Made by a program: the position numbers and the translations under genes. The notes beneath the pieces were generated by a model. That model saw only the letters and a program-made list of their open reading frames with translations, had not been told where the DNA came from and did not search any database. A stretch of DNA of 60,968 nt from JBDREC01 sp043820105 [NCBI: Pseudomonadota bacterium] (lineage in GTDB: Bacteria; Bdellovibrionota_F; JAHFAK01), in contig JBDREC010000006.1 of assembly GCA_043820105.1 (NCBI GenBank), positions 1-60,968 on the forward strand, given 5' to 3'. Shown one piece after another: positions 51,707-59,979 of this stretch (the first letter of the stretch is position 1; each line of letters starts with the position of its first letter).

Positions 51707-53322
51707 TTTTCTTCTCTGATAACGACTTCTAGCTGCCTTGTCTGATCTATCCAGGCTTTATAATCCATTTTAGTCACTTCACCACTTACTGGAGAACAAA
51801 TTTTTAGATTATCTCTTTCCTGTTGTATATTTTTATTTATTTGAGCCAGATTAAGCGCATAAAGCTTGTCTTTGTTTTTTTGTAAAGCCTTAAGCTGCTC
51901 AAGCGTAGCCCTTGTATCTTTATTTTGTTCAACAAGTTTTAAAAGCTCTTTAGTTAGCTCAGCGTAATAAATAGAAGCCTTTTCAAGGCTTGATCTTTTA
52001 AGTTTGAGTTCATTTATTTTTAAGGAATTCTCAGAAAGCTTGTTTTCATGAGCCTTTAATTTGTTTATAATATTTGCAGCATCTATTTGATGGTTTATTT
52101 TTAACTGACTTTCTTTGTTTTTTAGTTGAGAGATCTTTTTTTCATCATTTTTTATTAGCACATCACCCTTTTGAAGCTTATCGCCTATTTTCACCTTAAC
52201 TTCTGAATCCCTGGAAATGTGAGCAATGATATTTATTCTTTCATAAGTATAGTTTTGCCTGTCATTGATCTTAAAAGATGCTTCATCTGCAATTATATAC
52301 TTAACAGATAAGATGCCATTAATAACCCTAACAGAAGATGCAGCATACTTATCTATATCTGAAACTTTGGCATATTTGAGTTCCAGGATCTTGCCATTTT
52401 GGCTTATGGTATTAAAATTGCTTGTATAGGATATAATCATGTCTTTTATGTCAGTATTTAACTGGCCACTTATGTAATGTTCCTGTTTCAGATCAACAAG
52501 GACTTTTAAGTCATCTAAATATCTTTCCTTCATATCAATATCATGACTGATGGTTTTGATTTTTTGACCTTTTATATAATATGATTTTCCTGTTAGATAA
52601 TCAGCGGTGTAATCCTTGCCATACTCATAATACTGACCATTCATTTCAAATATAACAGAATAAGGCATATCACCTATGAGTTTAAATCTTCCAGAGAGCT
52701 TTTCTTGGGTTAGAAAGTGAGAAGCCTTTTTTATTTCAATAAAACTTCTATTATTAAAGCCATATTTTTTATAATCTTCCTTTACCCCGTGAATAGAACC
52801 AGTTATTTTATGCACAAGTTCTCTTGAACCTGTTTTAGCAATTGGATAGCTGATAACATTTAAAAAGATCACAAAGATTAAAAGCACATATTCATTTTTT
52901 GATCTGCTTGTAATAATTTTTTGTGATGAAACAGAGAAGTTAAAGGTTTTATTAGAAAAGGGCCAAAGAAACTTAACTCCCTGTGGAGTAAATGAATCAA
53001 AATATATGTGAGCCAAATAGCCAGTAGTAAAACAAAGCACAATTTTCTTATCAATGCCAAGTAAAACAAGCATGATAGTCACAAAAGAGATAGTGATAAT
53101 TGAATGAGTGGCTCCTCTGTGGCTTACAAAGGACAATTTTTCTAGGAGCTTGGAAACAGGATAAAAGGTCTTTCCAACAAGACTTCTTGAGGTATCAATA
53201 TCAGGTAAAATTGAGCCAAGAGCTGTTGCACCAATAGTTAGTGGTGAAACAGCATACTCCATGCCTGAGTTAACTAAAAAGAAAAACAAGTTTCCTGTAG
53301 CTAAATGAGTTGAGACCATCAT
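51694..53322 (-). CDS. DUF457 (YdjM-type) membrane hydrolase fused to an HlyD-like adaptor domain
   Basis: The ~542-residue protein (ATG ATG at 53322; a longer frame would use a TTG inside the previous gene) starts like YdjM/DUF457 membrane metal-dependent hydrolases: STHLATGNLFFFLVNSG, ILPDIDTSRSLVG, SHRGATHSIITISF, TGYLAHIYFDSFTPQG. The His and Asp are probable metal ligands and there are about five helices. From ~210 on it becomes a periplasmic adaptor: RVINGILSVKYIIADE, KVKIGDKLQKGDVLIKNDEKK (lipoyl-type half), a long coiled coil and CSPVSGEVTKMDY. A DUF457-HlyD fusion is not a family I know. Confidence 0.7.
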   Translation of the reverse strand: MMVSTHLATGNLFFFLVNSGMEYAVSPLTIGATALGSILPDIDTSRSLVGKTFYPVSKLLEKLSFVSHRGATHSIITISFVTIMLVLLGIDKKIVLCFTTGYLAHIYFDSFTPQGVKFLWPFSNKTFNFSVSSQKIITSRSKNEYVLLIFVIFLNVISYPIAKTGSRELVHKITGSIHGVKEDYKKYGFNNRSFIEIKKASHFLTQEKLSGRFKLIGDMPYSVIFEMNGQYYEYGKDYTADYLTGKSYYIKGQKIKTISHDIDMKERYLDDLKVLVDLKQEHYISGQLNTDIKDMIISYTSNFNTISQNGKILELKYAKVSDIDKYAASSVRVINGILSVKYIIADEASFKINDRQNYTYERINIIAHISRDSEVKVKIGDKLQKGDVLIKNDEKKISQLKNKESQLKINHQIDAANIINKLKAHENKLSENSLKINELKLKRSSLEKASIYYAELTKELLKLVEQNKDTRATLEQLKALQKNKDKLYALNLAQINKNIQQERDNLKICSPVSGEVTKMDYKAWIDQTRQLEVVIREEKCKK

Positions 53323-53326
53323 CTTG

Positions 53327-53908
53327 CTAGAAACCCATAACTTGAGCAAGGTTTACAGCATTGCTTTTATTTGATTTATGTGACCTATTGCCTTGCTTGA
53401 TGGTTTTTTGTAGCTCAGCTTCTAAAAAGCAGTCCTTTTTTATTGGAATAACATTATCAAACTGACAAGTTTCTTTGCTGAAATTAATAAACTTATTTTC
53501 TATCTGATCCCAGTTAATAGGCTTAACAAGAAGTTTTATATTATTGGATTTAATAAACTTATCATATAGTTCCTTGGACATAATGTAAGTTGTAACAATA
53601 AGGTTTTTCTGCTCAAGAAGCCATTTATTGGCCATATAATAAGACATATTATAGTGAGGGATATCAATTATCAAAAAATCAGCTTTTGATTTGTCAGAGG
53701 CTTTTATAAGCTCGTCAAATGAATCAAAAAAAGTGTATTCAATATCCAGTTTTTTAAAAATAGAAATATATCTTTTTATTATTGGCTCATGAACCTCCAT
53801 TATATAGACTGTTGGTTTTCGCTCTTTTGCTTTTTCTTTTGGCTCAGGTTTAGCATCAAAAATATTGATTACCTGATTTTCAGGCTTATCTGTGTTTAAG
53901 TTTTTCAT
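53327..53908 (-). CDS. Degenerate receiver (CheY-like) domain protein
   Basis: From the ATG at 53908 (GGGAG upstream) the 193-residue protein has a receiver-like fold. PTVYIMEVHEPIIKRYISIF forms beta1 with E in place of the acidic pair, FLIIDIPHY carries the phospho-acceptor-like Asp, TTYIMSKELYDKF follows, and LLVKPINWDQ carries the conserved Lys. A ~50-residue Lys/Asn-rich tail follows. The missing acidic residues suggest a pseudo-receiver acting by binding. It heads the overlapping gene series and ends just before the DUF457-HlyD gene. Confidence 0.6.
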   Translation of the reverse strand: MKNLNTDKPENQVINIFDAKPEPKEKAKERKPTVYIMEVHEPIIKRYISIFKKLDIEYTFFDSFDELIKASDKSKADFLIIDIPHYNMSYYMANKWLLEQKNLIVTTYIMSKELYDKFIKSNNIKLLVKPINWDQIENKFINFSKETCQFDNVIPIKKDCFLEAELQKTIKQGNRSHKSNKSNAVNLAQVMGF

Positions 53909-54218
53909 AAATATCTCCCTTATATTATTCACATTATATTAATAATCGCGAAAGCCTCGCAAATAAATGTTCATATTATCTAGTAATTTACGTATATTAA
54001 GCATAAATTTACTAATCCTGACTTTTCTAAAAAGGGACCCCCTAATCGCAGCATCTTTATATGGTTCAGTATGCAGAGAGCATTAGTAAAAAGCCCTGAA
54101 AAGGGCCGGAAATCATTCGGATTAGTTAAGTAATGTGAACTAACTTTGCCTGTTTCAGACAAAAATCGGCCCCTAAATATATAGAAGAAAAAAAACATTT
54201 TAAAATAATAATTAAATA
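53909..54218. other. Non-coding region next to the integrase; candidate att/regulatory region
   Basis: This 310-base stretch has ACTAATCC at 54011-54018, its complement GGATTAGT at 54119-54126, and a third related copy ATTAGTAAA at 54082-54090 (complement of TTTACTAAT at 54008). A hairpin GCCCT-GAAA-AGGGC lies at 54093-54106. Repeated short arms next to an integrase gene often mark attP, but I cannot find a core duplicate in the window. Confidence 0.4.
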
Positions 54219-55109
54219 TCATAACTTTGAAACCTCCTGATAAAGTTTAGACTCAGGAATATGCAGATAAATTTGTGTGGAAGATAAAGATGAATGTCCA
54301 AGCAGTTGTTGAATTGTTCTTATGTCAGTTCCTTTTTGTAATAAGTGAGAAGCAAAAGAATGTCTTAACATATGTAAAGTTATATTCTTTTTTATTTCAC
54401 TTTCTCTAACAATATCTGAGAAATATTTTTGCATTCTTCGAACAGAAACATTTTTCCATTTATAAAGACCACAAAAAACCAAAGGATTTTCTGAATTATT
54501 TGGACGCAAACTTTTCCACATGGATAAAGAAGCCAAAGCTTTTTTATGCACAGGCAAAATTCTTTCTTTATTTCCTTTTCCTAAAATTCTTATAGATGGA
54601 GGATTATCCTGTAAATTCAAACTTTTCATTTCTAACTTTAATATCTCAGAAATCCTCATCCCAAGATAATAGCACATAATAAAAACAACAAAATTTCTTG
54701 ATGCTGCTAATTTATGAATACCATTTTTTTTATTAATAATTACATATGCAGTTTTTAAAACCTTAAAAACTTCTTCTTCTGTTAAATATTGAACAATTCT
54801 TCTTTCAACTTTAAAAACCGGTAAACCCATCATAGGATTTTCTTGAATAATATTTTTACTGCAAAGATATTTATAAAAGCTGTTTAAAATAAATCTATAA
54901 GTTCTTTTGCTAGAATTAGAAATCTTTTTCATATCTGACAAATAGTTAAAAAAGATTTTAAGCTCATCTTCTTTTATTTCATTAATCTCAATATCTGAAA
55001 AATATTCCATAAATATAGAAAGAAAATAATTATAGGATCGAATGGTAAAATAAGATCTACTAAGATCTTTTTCCTGATATCCAAGAAATTCCTTAATATA
55101 TTTATTCAT
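54219..55109 (-). CDS. XerD-type tyrosine recombinase (integrase)
   Basis: The 296-residue recombinase has a SAM-like N-terminal domain (about 1-95) and a complete catalytic set: R152 (YYLGMRISEILKLEM), K180s (GKGNKERILPVH), H246/R249 (HMLRHSFASHLL), H272 (LLGHSSLSSTQIYLH) and Y281. It resembles XerC/D-like element integrases more than tRNA-targeting ones. A 58-residue gene precedes it by 13 bases. It probably mobilises the 49-61 kb element. Confidence 0.92.
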   Translation of the reverse strand: MNKYIKEFLGYQEKDLSRSYFTIRSYNYFLSIFMEYFSDIEINEIKEDELKIFFNYLSDMKKISNSSKRTYRFILNSFYKYLCSKNIIQENPMMGLPVFKVERRIVQYLTEEEVFKVLKTAYVIINKKNGIHKLAASRNFVVFIMCYYLGMRISEILKLEMKSLNLQDNPPSIRILGKGNKERILPVHKKALASLSMWKSLRPNNSENPLVFCGLYKWKNVSVRRMQKYFSDIVRESEIKKNITLHMLRHSFASHLLQKGTDIRTIQQLLGHSSLSSTQIYLHIPESKLYQEVSKL

Positions 55110-55122
55110 AATTAATGGAACT

Positions 55123-55299
55123 CTATCTTTTCGCTATTAATTTTAAACAATCTTTTTTTATATCCGTCTCAATAGGCTTATTATTTGTTTCAACAATATA
55201 TTTCTTAGTCTCCATAACGATATTAGAAACCAAATGATCAAAAACCGTCCCTTGAAAAACATTTCTTAAAATATCCAATTTAGCAATTATTTCTTCCAT
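55123..55299 (-). CDS. Small protein upstream of the integrase
   Basis: A 58-residue gene starts at the ATG at 55299, with AGGAG eight bases upstream, and reads MEEIIAKLDILRNVFQGTV ... NKPIETDIKKD CLKLIAKR. It is likely helical and has no known family. It ends 13 bases before the integrase start, so the two are probably co-transcribed and it might be a recombination directionality factor; this is inference from position only. Confidence 0.6.
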   Translation of the reverse strand: MEEIIAKLDILRNVFQGTVFDHLVSNIVMETKKYIVETNNKPIETDIKKDCLKLIAKR

Positions 55300-55450
55300 C
55301 ACGATCTCCTATTTTAAAAGATTATGATATTTTTAATAGCAATATCCATGCCAGAAATATTGTGTGTTTAATAATATAAATTTGATCAAAAATGATAAAC
55401 TTTGTTCGTATAATATTCTAATAATGCGTAACCCTATGGGTATTTTTGGG

Positions 55451-55672
55451 TTACCTCTTTTGGGAATTATTTTGGCATAAGCGATTTATTCTATAAACTT
55501 TAGGTTGCCTACAAGGAGCATATTCCTGCCAATTAGCTCTAACAATTAATTCCTCCCAGGTCATAATAGTTTTTACTCCTGCCCTGCCAGCATAGCGTAT
55601 TTCAAGGATTCTGTTGTTAGCGCTTACATGAAAAGTTTCATTATTTATGTTTATGTGGAAATGTTTGTTCAT
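55451..55672 (-). CDS. Hypothetical small protein
   Basis: From the ATG at 55672 the product is about 73 residues (MNKHFHININNETFHVSA, then RYAGRAGVKTIMTWEELIVR). It has a mixed beta/helix pattern and no family I know. A dyad GTAACCC/GGGTTAC (about 55427-55453) overlaps its stop and could end transcription, but without a U-run. Upstream codons are open but lack a ribosome site. Confidence 0.5.
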   Translation of the reverse strand: MNKHFHININNETFHVSANNRILEIRYAGRAGVKTIMTWEELIVRANWQEYAPCRQPKVYRINRLCQNNSQKR

Positions 55673-55792
55673 TTGAATTAATCCTGGTTGATTGAATAAT
55701 CTGGAAATTAATTGCAAGATTGAGGCCAGAACAGAAAAATAAGATTGATCATAAAATGATTATCATCTACTATTTATTTCAATTATTCATAT

Positions 55793-56854
55793 ATGAAAAG
55801 ATATCTTATGATTCGCTCAAAATTAACTATTTTAGCAATAATTTACATATTTTTATTTATAGCAATTACATCTTATGCAAATACAAAAAATAATGTGGCA
55901 GTACTTCGCTTTCATAATGAAGAAAAAGTAATGCGCAATCAGGAAGTAATGTTCATAGAAGAATCCATTAGATCTATGGCTGCAAAAAAATTGTATAAAA
56001 AGGATTATCAAATATATACAAATGATAATCTTTTAGAAATGTTAGCTGCAAACGATATTCAAATGTGCATTGCTGAAGGTGATTGTGAAGTTGAAACAAT
56101 GAGAATAATCCAAGCACAATATGGTATAACTGGAAACATATTGAAATTTGGTGATAAAATTAACGTTGTAATGAAAGTTTACAATTCATTAACCGGTAAT
56201 TTACTTGGATCTGAAATAATTTTTGGAAACGATTTAAATGAAATATATGATAAAATAAAACCTGCTACCAGTAATTTAATTAATTATATAATATTTGATA
56301 AAAATACCGATGACAGCAATGATCAAGTTATTTCAAAAGAAACAGAAATGCCTTATGTTTCAAATGATAACACAAAAATATCAATAATCACTAACCCAAC
56401 AGATGCAAAAGTATTTTCATCAGACAGAAAAAGAATTGGGAATACACCTCTTAAAAATTACCCCTGGAAATCTGGAAACGATTATTTTTTAATTTCTAAA
56501 GATAATTATAAAGTCTATCCTTTGAAAGTTAATTTAAAGCCCAATAAATTAAACACATTCAATGTTAATTTGGTAATTCAAGACGGTTTAAATAATTATG
56601 TTAAAAGAGCTAAAATATATCAAAAAGGATTTTTATTTTCTACAGGAATGTTTGTCCCATTTACAATTTTTTTAGCTTTATTTGCAGCAACAGATTCAGA
56701 GGGAGTCGCAATTATAATTCCTGCGATTATATCTGGAACATCTCTTTTATCTGCTACTGCATTCCTGGGTCTATATTTAGAAAACAAATCACACCTAGCT
56801 GAAAATACAAAACTTAACAACAGTAAAGAAATTATGCTTTCCTTTAAATTCTAA
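55793..56854 (+). CDS. Secreted TolB/CsgG-like protein with PEGA domain
   Basis: The 353-residue protein has a signal peptide (LTILAIIYIFLFIAITSYAN), then NVAVLRFHNEEKVMRNQEVMFIEESI. GITGNILKFGDKINVVMKVYNSLTGNLLGSE resembles the CsgG/TolB N-terminal fold that binds periplasmic partners. Residues ~195-255 form a PEGA-like unit (KISIITNPTDAKVFSSDRK then GNTPLKNYPW). The C-terminus carries two hydrophobic segments (FSTGMFVPFTIFLALFAAT; IIPAIISGTSLLSATAFLG). A cell-envelope role is inferred. It begins near a weak ribosome site; an internal ATG (55811) is possible. Confidence 0.6.
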   Translation: MKRYLMIRSKLTILAIIYIFLFIAITSYANTKNNVAVLRFHNEEKVMRNQEVMFIEESIRSMAAKKLYKKDYQIYTNDNLLEMLAANDIQMCIAEGDCEVETMRIIQAQYGITGNILKFGDKINVVMKVYNSLTGNLLGSEIIFGNDLNEIYDKIKPATSNLINYIIFDKNTDDSNDQVISKETEMPYVSNDNTKISIITNPTDAKVFSSDRKRIGNTPLKNYPWKSGNDYFLISKDNYKVYPLKVNLKPNKLNTFNVNLVIQDGLNNYVKRAKIYQKGFLFSTGMFVPFTIFLALFAATDSEGVAIIIPAIISGTSLLSATAFLGLYLENKSHLAENTKLNNSKEIMLSFKF

Positions 56855-57290
56855 CCGGTACGCAAAATTCACGCCAAGCTACAAACCAAACAACCCAAAA
56901 AGCAACCATCCCCAAGAGCTTGTCATGAATTTTGCAATCTTACCTTATATCCCACTGTAGCAAAACCTGCGCCAGCCACCTCTTAGTTCAATCAAAAATT
57001 CAACCAATCCCCCTTGCCTGTCACAGCTTTTGCATAAATTCCCTCAATTCCCCCTGACACGAAATACGTAATACGTAATACGTAATACGGTTTTCTTCCA
57101 TTAACTATCCTCATCTTAGCACAAACAATCAAAACCCAGTCAAGCCTGCCTCGACCCACCACACAAAACCATTCTCAACCCGGCAGGCTGCTCCAGTCAC
57201 TGCGTTCCTTACGCCCCTTCGGGTGACAGTGTTTTAATTTTTGTGCTGACCAGGTGGCATTATTAATTTCCATAAACAAGGAGAACTCAA
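56855..57290. other. Intergenic region with heptamer array
   Basis: No gene is seen. The 436-base spacer contains the CGTAATA heptamer array at 57060-57087 and a relatively GC-rich stretch near 57140-57235 with no clear feature. The ribosome site AAGGAG for the next gene lies at its end. Confidence 0.5.
57060..57087. repeat. CGTAATA heptamer array (4 copies)
   Basis: CGAAATA followed by three CGTAATA units in tandem. This is another heptamer family in a spacer. Confidence 0.9.
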
Positions 57291-57695
57291 ATGAATAATT
57301 ATTTTTCATTCCTAAAATCAAGACATCCTCTACATGGCATACTGCCAGAGGCTCAAATCAATGACCTAAGATATTCAAGATTTGAGCAAGAAGATTATCT
57401 TGATCTAAATGACACAGAAGAATTTCAATATAAATACTATGATGAAGAACAAGGCAAAGTCCTGACTGGTGACTATGATGACTGTATGAAATATAAACTC
57501 AGCAAAATGGGCATTTTCGAAAAGCCCATCTCCACTAAATGCAGAAACTTCTGCAAATCATTCAAACATTCTTATAAAAAAGTTGCCTTTATAAAGCTGT
57601 TTATTGCCAAGAACAATTTCAACAAACGTGAAATCATGCTCATCTGGTCAACATGGCGTGGTTGGAACGCTTTAAGATTTAATAACAGGTGCTAA
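57291..57695 (+). CDS. Hypothetical protein
   Basis: The 134-residue gene has AAGGAG before its ATG. The protein is acidic in the N-terminal half (FEQEDYLDLNDTEEFQYKYYDEEQGK) and basic, Phe/Lys-rich in the C-terminal half (CRNFCKSFKHSYKKVAFIKLFIAKNNF), ending RGWNALRFNNRC. I do not recognise a family. Its stop lies in the loop of a strong terminator hairpin. It probably belongs to the mobile element. Confidence 0.5.
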   Translation: MNNYFSFLKSRHPLHGILPEAQINDLRYSRFEQEDYLDLNDTEEFQYKYYDEEQGKVLTGDYDDCMKYKLSKMGIFEKPISTKCRNFCKSFKHSYKKVAFIKLFIAKNNFNKREIMLIWSTWRGWNALRFNNRC

Positions 57696-57711
57696 CGCAC
57701 CTGTTATTTTT
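57681..57711 (+). terminator. Intrinsic terminator overlapping the stop codon
   Basis: A perfect 12-bp stem AATAACAGGTGC/GCACCTGTTATT with loop TAAC (57681-57708) is followed by TTT. The TAA stop of the hypothetical gene lies in the loop. Confidence 0.85.
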
Positions 57712-57745
57712 ACCCATATTTCAACTAGAACATATTTTTGCATTA

Positions 57746-57782
57746 GCACTCACTTGACTTTTGTGAGTGCTTTTGTTAAAAT
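57746..57782 (+). promoter_or_regulatory. abiE promoter and operator; leaderless
   Basis: TTGACT (57754-57759) and TAAAAT (57777-57782) are 17 bases apart. The inverted repeat GCACTCAC/GTGAGTGC (57746-57770) has the -35 in its 9-base gap, a natural operator for AbiEi autorepression. Seven bases separate the -10 from the ATG at 57790, so the mRNA would be leaderless, as in the 5.9 kb toxin-antitoxin pair. Confidence 0.75.
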
Positions 57783-57789
57783 ATAATCT

Positions 57790-58383
57790 ATGAAAACAAT
57801 AAAAAAAATAAATAAGCTAAAAAAGCTAATGAAAAAACCAAGTTTTAAATCTTCTGAAGTAAGAAAAGCAGGTGTTAATACAGCTCTTATAAGTTATTAT
57901 ATAAAAACTGGTCTTATTGAAAGAATTGATAGAGGTGTCTACAAAAATCCAAATTATTCAAGCGATAACTTTGCATTTGAAGACCTTTTTCAAAGTGCTC
58001 TTGGAATAAAAAATGGTGTAATATGTCTTATATCTGCTCTTTCCTATTGGGAACTAACAGATGAAATGCCTAGAGTTCACTGGATAGCTATACCAAATAA
58101 AGCAAAAGCTCCTGTAAGAAAAAATGTGAAAATCATACGAATGCGGAATTTTAATCTTGGAATTTCTAAAATTAAAGAGAAAAATTATACAATTAAAATA
58201 TACAATCAAGAACGTACTATCATAGATTCCTTTAGGCTTCTTGATAAAGAAGTTGCAATTAAAGCTTTAAAAGCCTATTTTAATCATAATAAACTTAAAC
58301 CTGATATAAAAACACTCACAAGATATGCAAAAGCATTGAGAGTTGATATATCAAAATATTTGATAATGATAACTACAAATTAA
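57790..58383 (+). CDS. AbiEi-like antitoxin (type IV TA)
   Basis: The 197-residue protein begins with a basic leader and a winged helix (SFKSSEVRKAGVNTALISYYIKTGLIERIDRGVYKNP) like AbiEi antitoxins. The AbiEi C-terminal region follows, with VICLISALSYWELTDEMPRVHWIAIP and IYNQERTIIDSFRL. It represses its own promoter and counters the AbiEii toxin. The AbiEii gene starts one base after its stop, so the two are coupled. Confidence 0.9.
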   Translation: MKTIKKINKLKKLMKKPSFKSSEVRKAGVNTALISYYIKTGLIERIDRGVYKNPNYSSDNFAFEDLFQSALGIKNGVICLISALSYWELTDEMPRVHWIAIPNKAKAPVRKNVKIIRMRNFNLGISKIKEKNYTIKIYNQERTIIDSFRLLDKEVAIKALKAYFNHNKLKPDIKTLTRYAKALRVDISKYLIMITTN

Positions 58384-58384
58384 A

Positions 58385-59221
58385 ATGCAAAATATTGAAC
58401 AAAGTATAAAAGCTAAATTAAAAAACATAAGCTCAAGAACAAACATCCCTATTAACACTCTTTTAAACACCTTTTTCTTAGAAAGAATCTTAGTTAGAAT
58501 ATCCAAATCCAGATATCATAAAAATATTATTTTCAAAGGTGGTCTTTGTTTAACAAGAATGATAAAATTAGATAGAGAAACAAAAGATATTGATTTACTC
58601 ATAACAGAATTAAAAAATAATATCCCAAACATTAAAGATATTTTTGAAGATATATCGAGAATCAAACTTAAAGATGGCTGTACCTTTTCAAGTATAAATG
58701 TATCAGAGATGATCTTTGATCATAAAAAATATCCTAGATACAGAGTATCTATTATTGCTAATTGTGGACAAATTAAAAATAAACTTCAGATTGATATTGG
58801 ATTTGGAGATATTGTAAAACCAAATTCTTTTGAAATAGCATTATTACAAGACAAAGAACCAATATTTGAAAAATCTGTTAAGATGTTATCTTATCCCCCA
58901 GAATATATTTTTTCTGAAAAACTTGAGGCAATTATATTTCTAGCAGAAGCTAACAGCAGAATGAAGGATTTTTATGATCTTTATTTATTAATTGAAAGTG
59001 ACATCCTGAATAAAAATTTACTCAAAAAAGCCATAAAGGATACTTTTACAGCAAGAAATACTAAGTTTTCTAAAATTCCAACTGAAAAGGACTTTATCAA
59101 CTCCCTAGAACCAAGATGGCATCCCTTTTTAACTAAAAATAATAAGTCTGATAAATTTCCTAAATTTGAAGACATCATTCATTCAATAAATTCATATCTT
59201 GATATTCTTGATATGGCATAA
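58385..59221 (+). CDS. AbiEii-like nucleotidyltransferase toxin (type IV TA)
   Basis: The 278-residue protein carries the AbiEii/MenT nucleotidyltransferase motifs: FKGGLCLTRMI (GG-x-x-L near 50), then ETKDIDLLI (the DxD-like catalytic pair near 69-71), followed by KLQIDIGFGDIV and a C-terminal helical half with PPEYIFSEKLEAIIFLAEANSRMKDFYDLYLL. In phage-defence AbiE systems this enzyme modifies tRNA or other RNAs to halt growth. It follows the antitoxin directly. Activity is inferred from the intact motifs. Confidence 0.9.
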   Translation: MQNIEQSIKAKLKNISSRTNIPINTLLNTFFLERILVRISKSRYHKNIIFKGGLCLTRMIKLDRETKDIDLLITELKNNIPNIKDIFEDISRIKLKDGCTFSSINVSEMIFDHKKYPRYRVSIIANCGQIKNKLQIDIGFGDIVKPNSFEIALLQDKEPIFEKSVKMLSYPPEYIFSEKLEAIIFLAEANSRMKDFYDLYLLIESDILNKNLLKKAIKDTFTARNTKFSKIPTEKDFINSLEPRWHPFLTKNNKSDKFPKFEDIIHSINSYLDILDMA

Positions 59222-59322
59222 TCCCAGTAAAAACTTTTTCTTTTGCATTTTTCATATATTAAAAGTTCATATTAAATTCGAACCTTCCTTGATTATTTAA
59301 TTCCAGATCATCTTCATGAATA

Positions 59323-59345
59323 AGGGCTAAAGCCCTAAATTTTAT
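59323..59345 (+). terminator. Hairpin after abiEii (possible terminator)
   Basis: AGGGCT-AA-AGCCCT (59323-59336) is followed by AAATTTTATT. It lies between abiEii and the Rad52-like gene. The U-run is interrupted, so termination strength is uncertain. Confidence 0.45.
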
Positions 59346-59370
59346 TAATTTTAATTCATGGAGGTTAATC

Positions 59371-59979
59371 ATGAATACAGAAATCACAAACATTCTTTCA
59401 AACCCCTTTGATAAGGATAAAATCAGATCCAAAACAGGTAACTTTGGCGAAGAAATCACCTATGTAGAAGGCTCAGAAATCATCAAACGATTAAATGAGG
59501 CCTTTGAATACAGCTGGAGCTTCAAAATCCAAAGCCATGACATCTTAAATGAGGAAGTAATTGTCATCGGCATCCTCAAAGCAGGCAAAGAAATCAAACA
59601 ACAGTTTGGCACATCCAAAATCACCCGAAAACGCGAAACCAAAGAAGCCATCTCCATTGGTGATGATCTGAAAGCAGCAGCTACTGATTCATTGAAAAAG
59701 TGCGCTACCTTGTTTGGGCTTGCCCTCCACCTTTATGAAACCCCTTCTAAAAATGATGCTGACTATAATGACTCTATCAAAGTCTATAACACAAATGAAG
59801 ACCTTGAAAACCCACGTGACCTGAAAATATCTTTTAAACAGCTATCCTACATCACCAGCCTGGCAAGAGAACACAAAATAAAACTAAAAGACTATTGCCT
59901 GGAACAGTTCAACAAAAAGATCGATGAACTGTCAAAATTCGAAGCCTCTCAGCTCATATCAGAGCTCCTGGCTGCTTAA
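59371..59979 (+). CDS. Rad52/22-family single-strand annealing protein
   Basis: The 202-residue protein matches the Rad52/Rad22-like N-terminal domain used by phages and mobile elements (Redbeta-like role). Seen are VEGSEIIKRLNEAFEYSWSF, VIGILKAGKEIKQQFGTSK, and EAISIGDDLKAAATDSLKKCATLFGLALHLY, the conserved helical core. It anneals complementary single strands. GGAGG precedes the ATG. It precedes, by about 110 bases, a RecB/Cas4-like nuclease on the same strand, the usual exonuclease-annealase pairing. Confidence 0.85.
   Translation: MNTEITNILSNPFDKDKIRSKTGNFGEEITYVEGSEIIKRLNEAFEYSWSFKIQSHDILNEEVIVIGILKAGKEIKQQFGTSKITRKRETKEAISIGDDLKAAATDSLKKCATLFGLALHLYETPSKNDADYNDSIKVYNTNEDLENPRDLKISFKQLSYITSLAREHKIKLKDYCLEQFNKKIDELSKFEASQLISELLAA

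Noticed and set aside
57782-57787. TATAAT as the abiE -10 element
   Set aside because: It would be 22 bases from TTGACT and start transcription inside the ATG region; TAAAAT at 57777-57782 gives the standard 17-base spacer.
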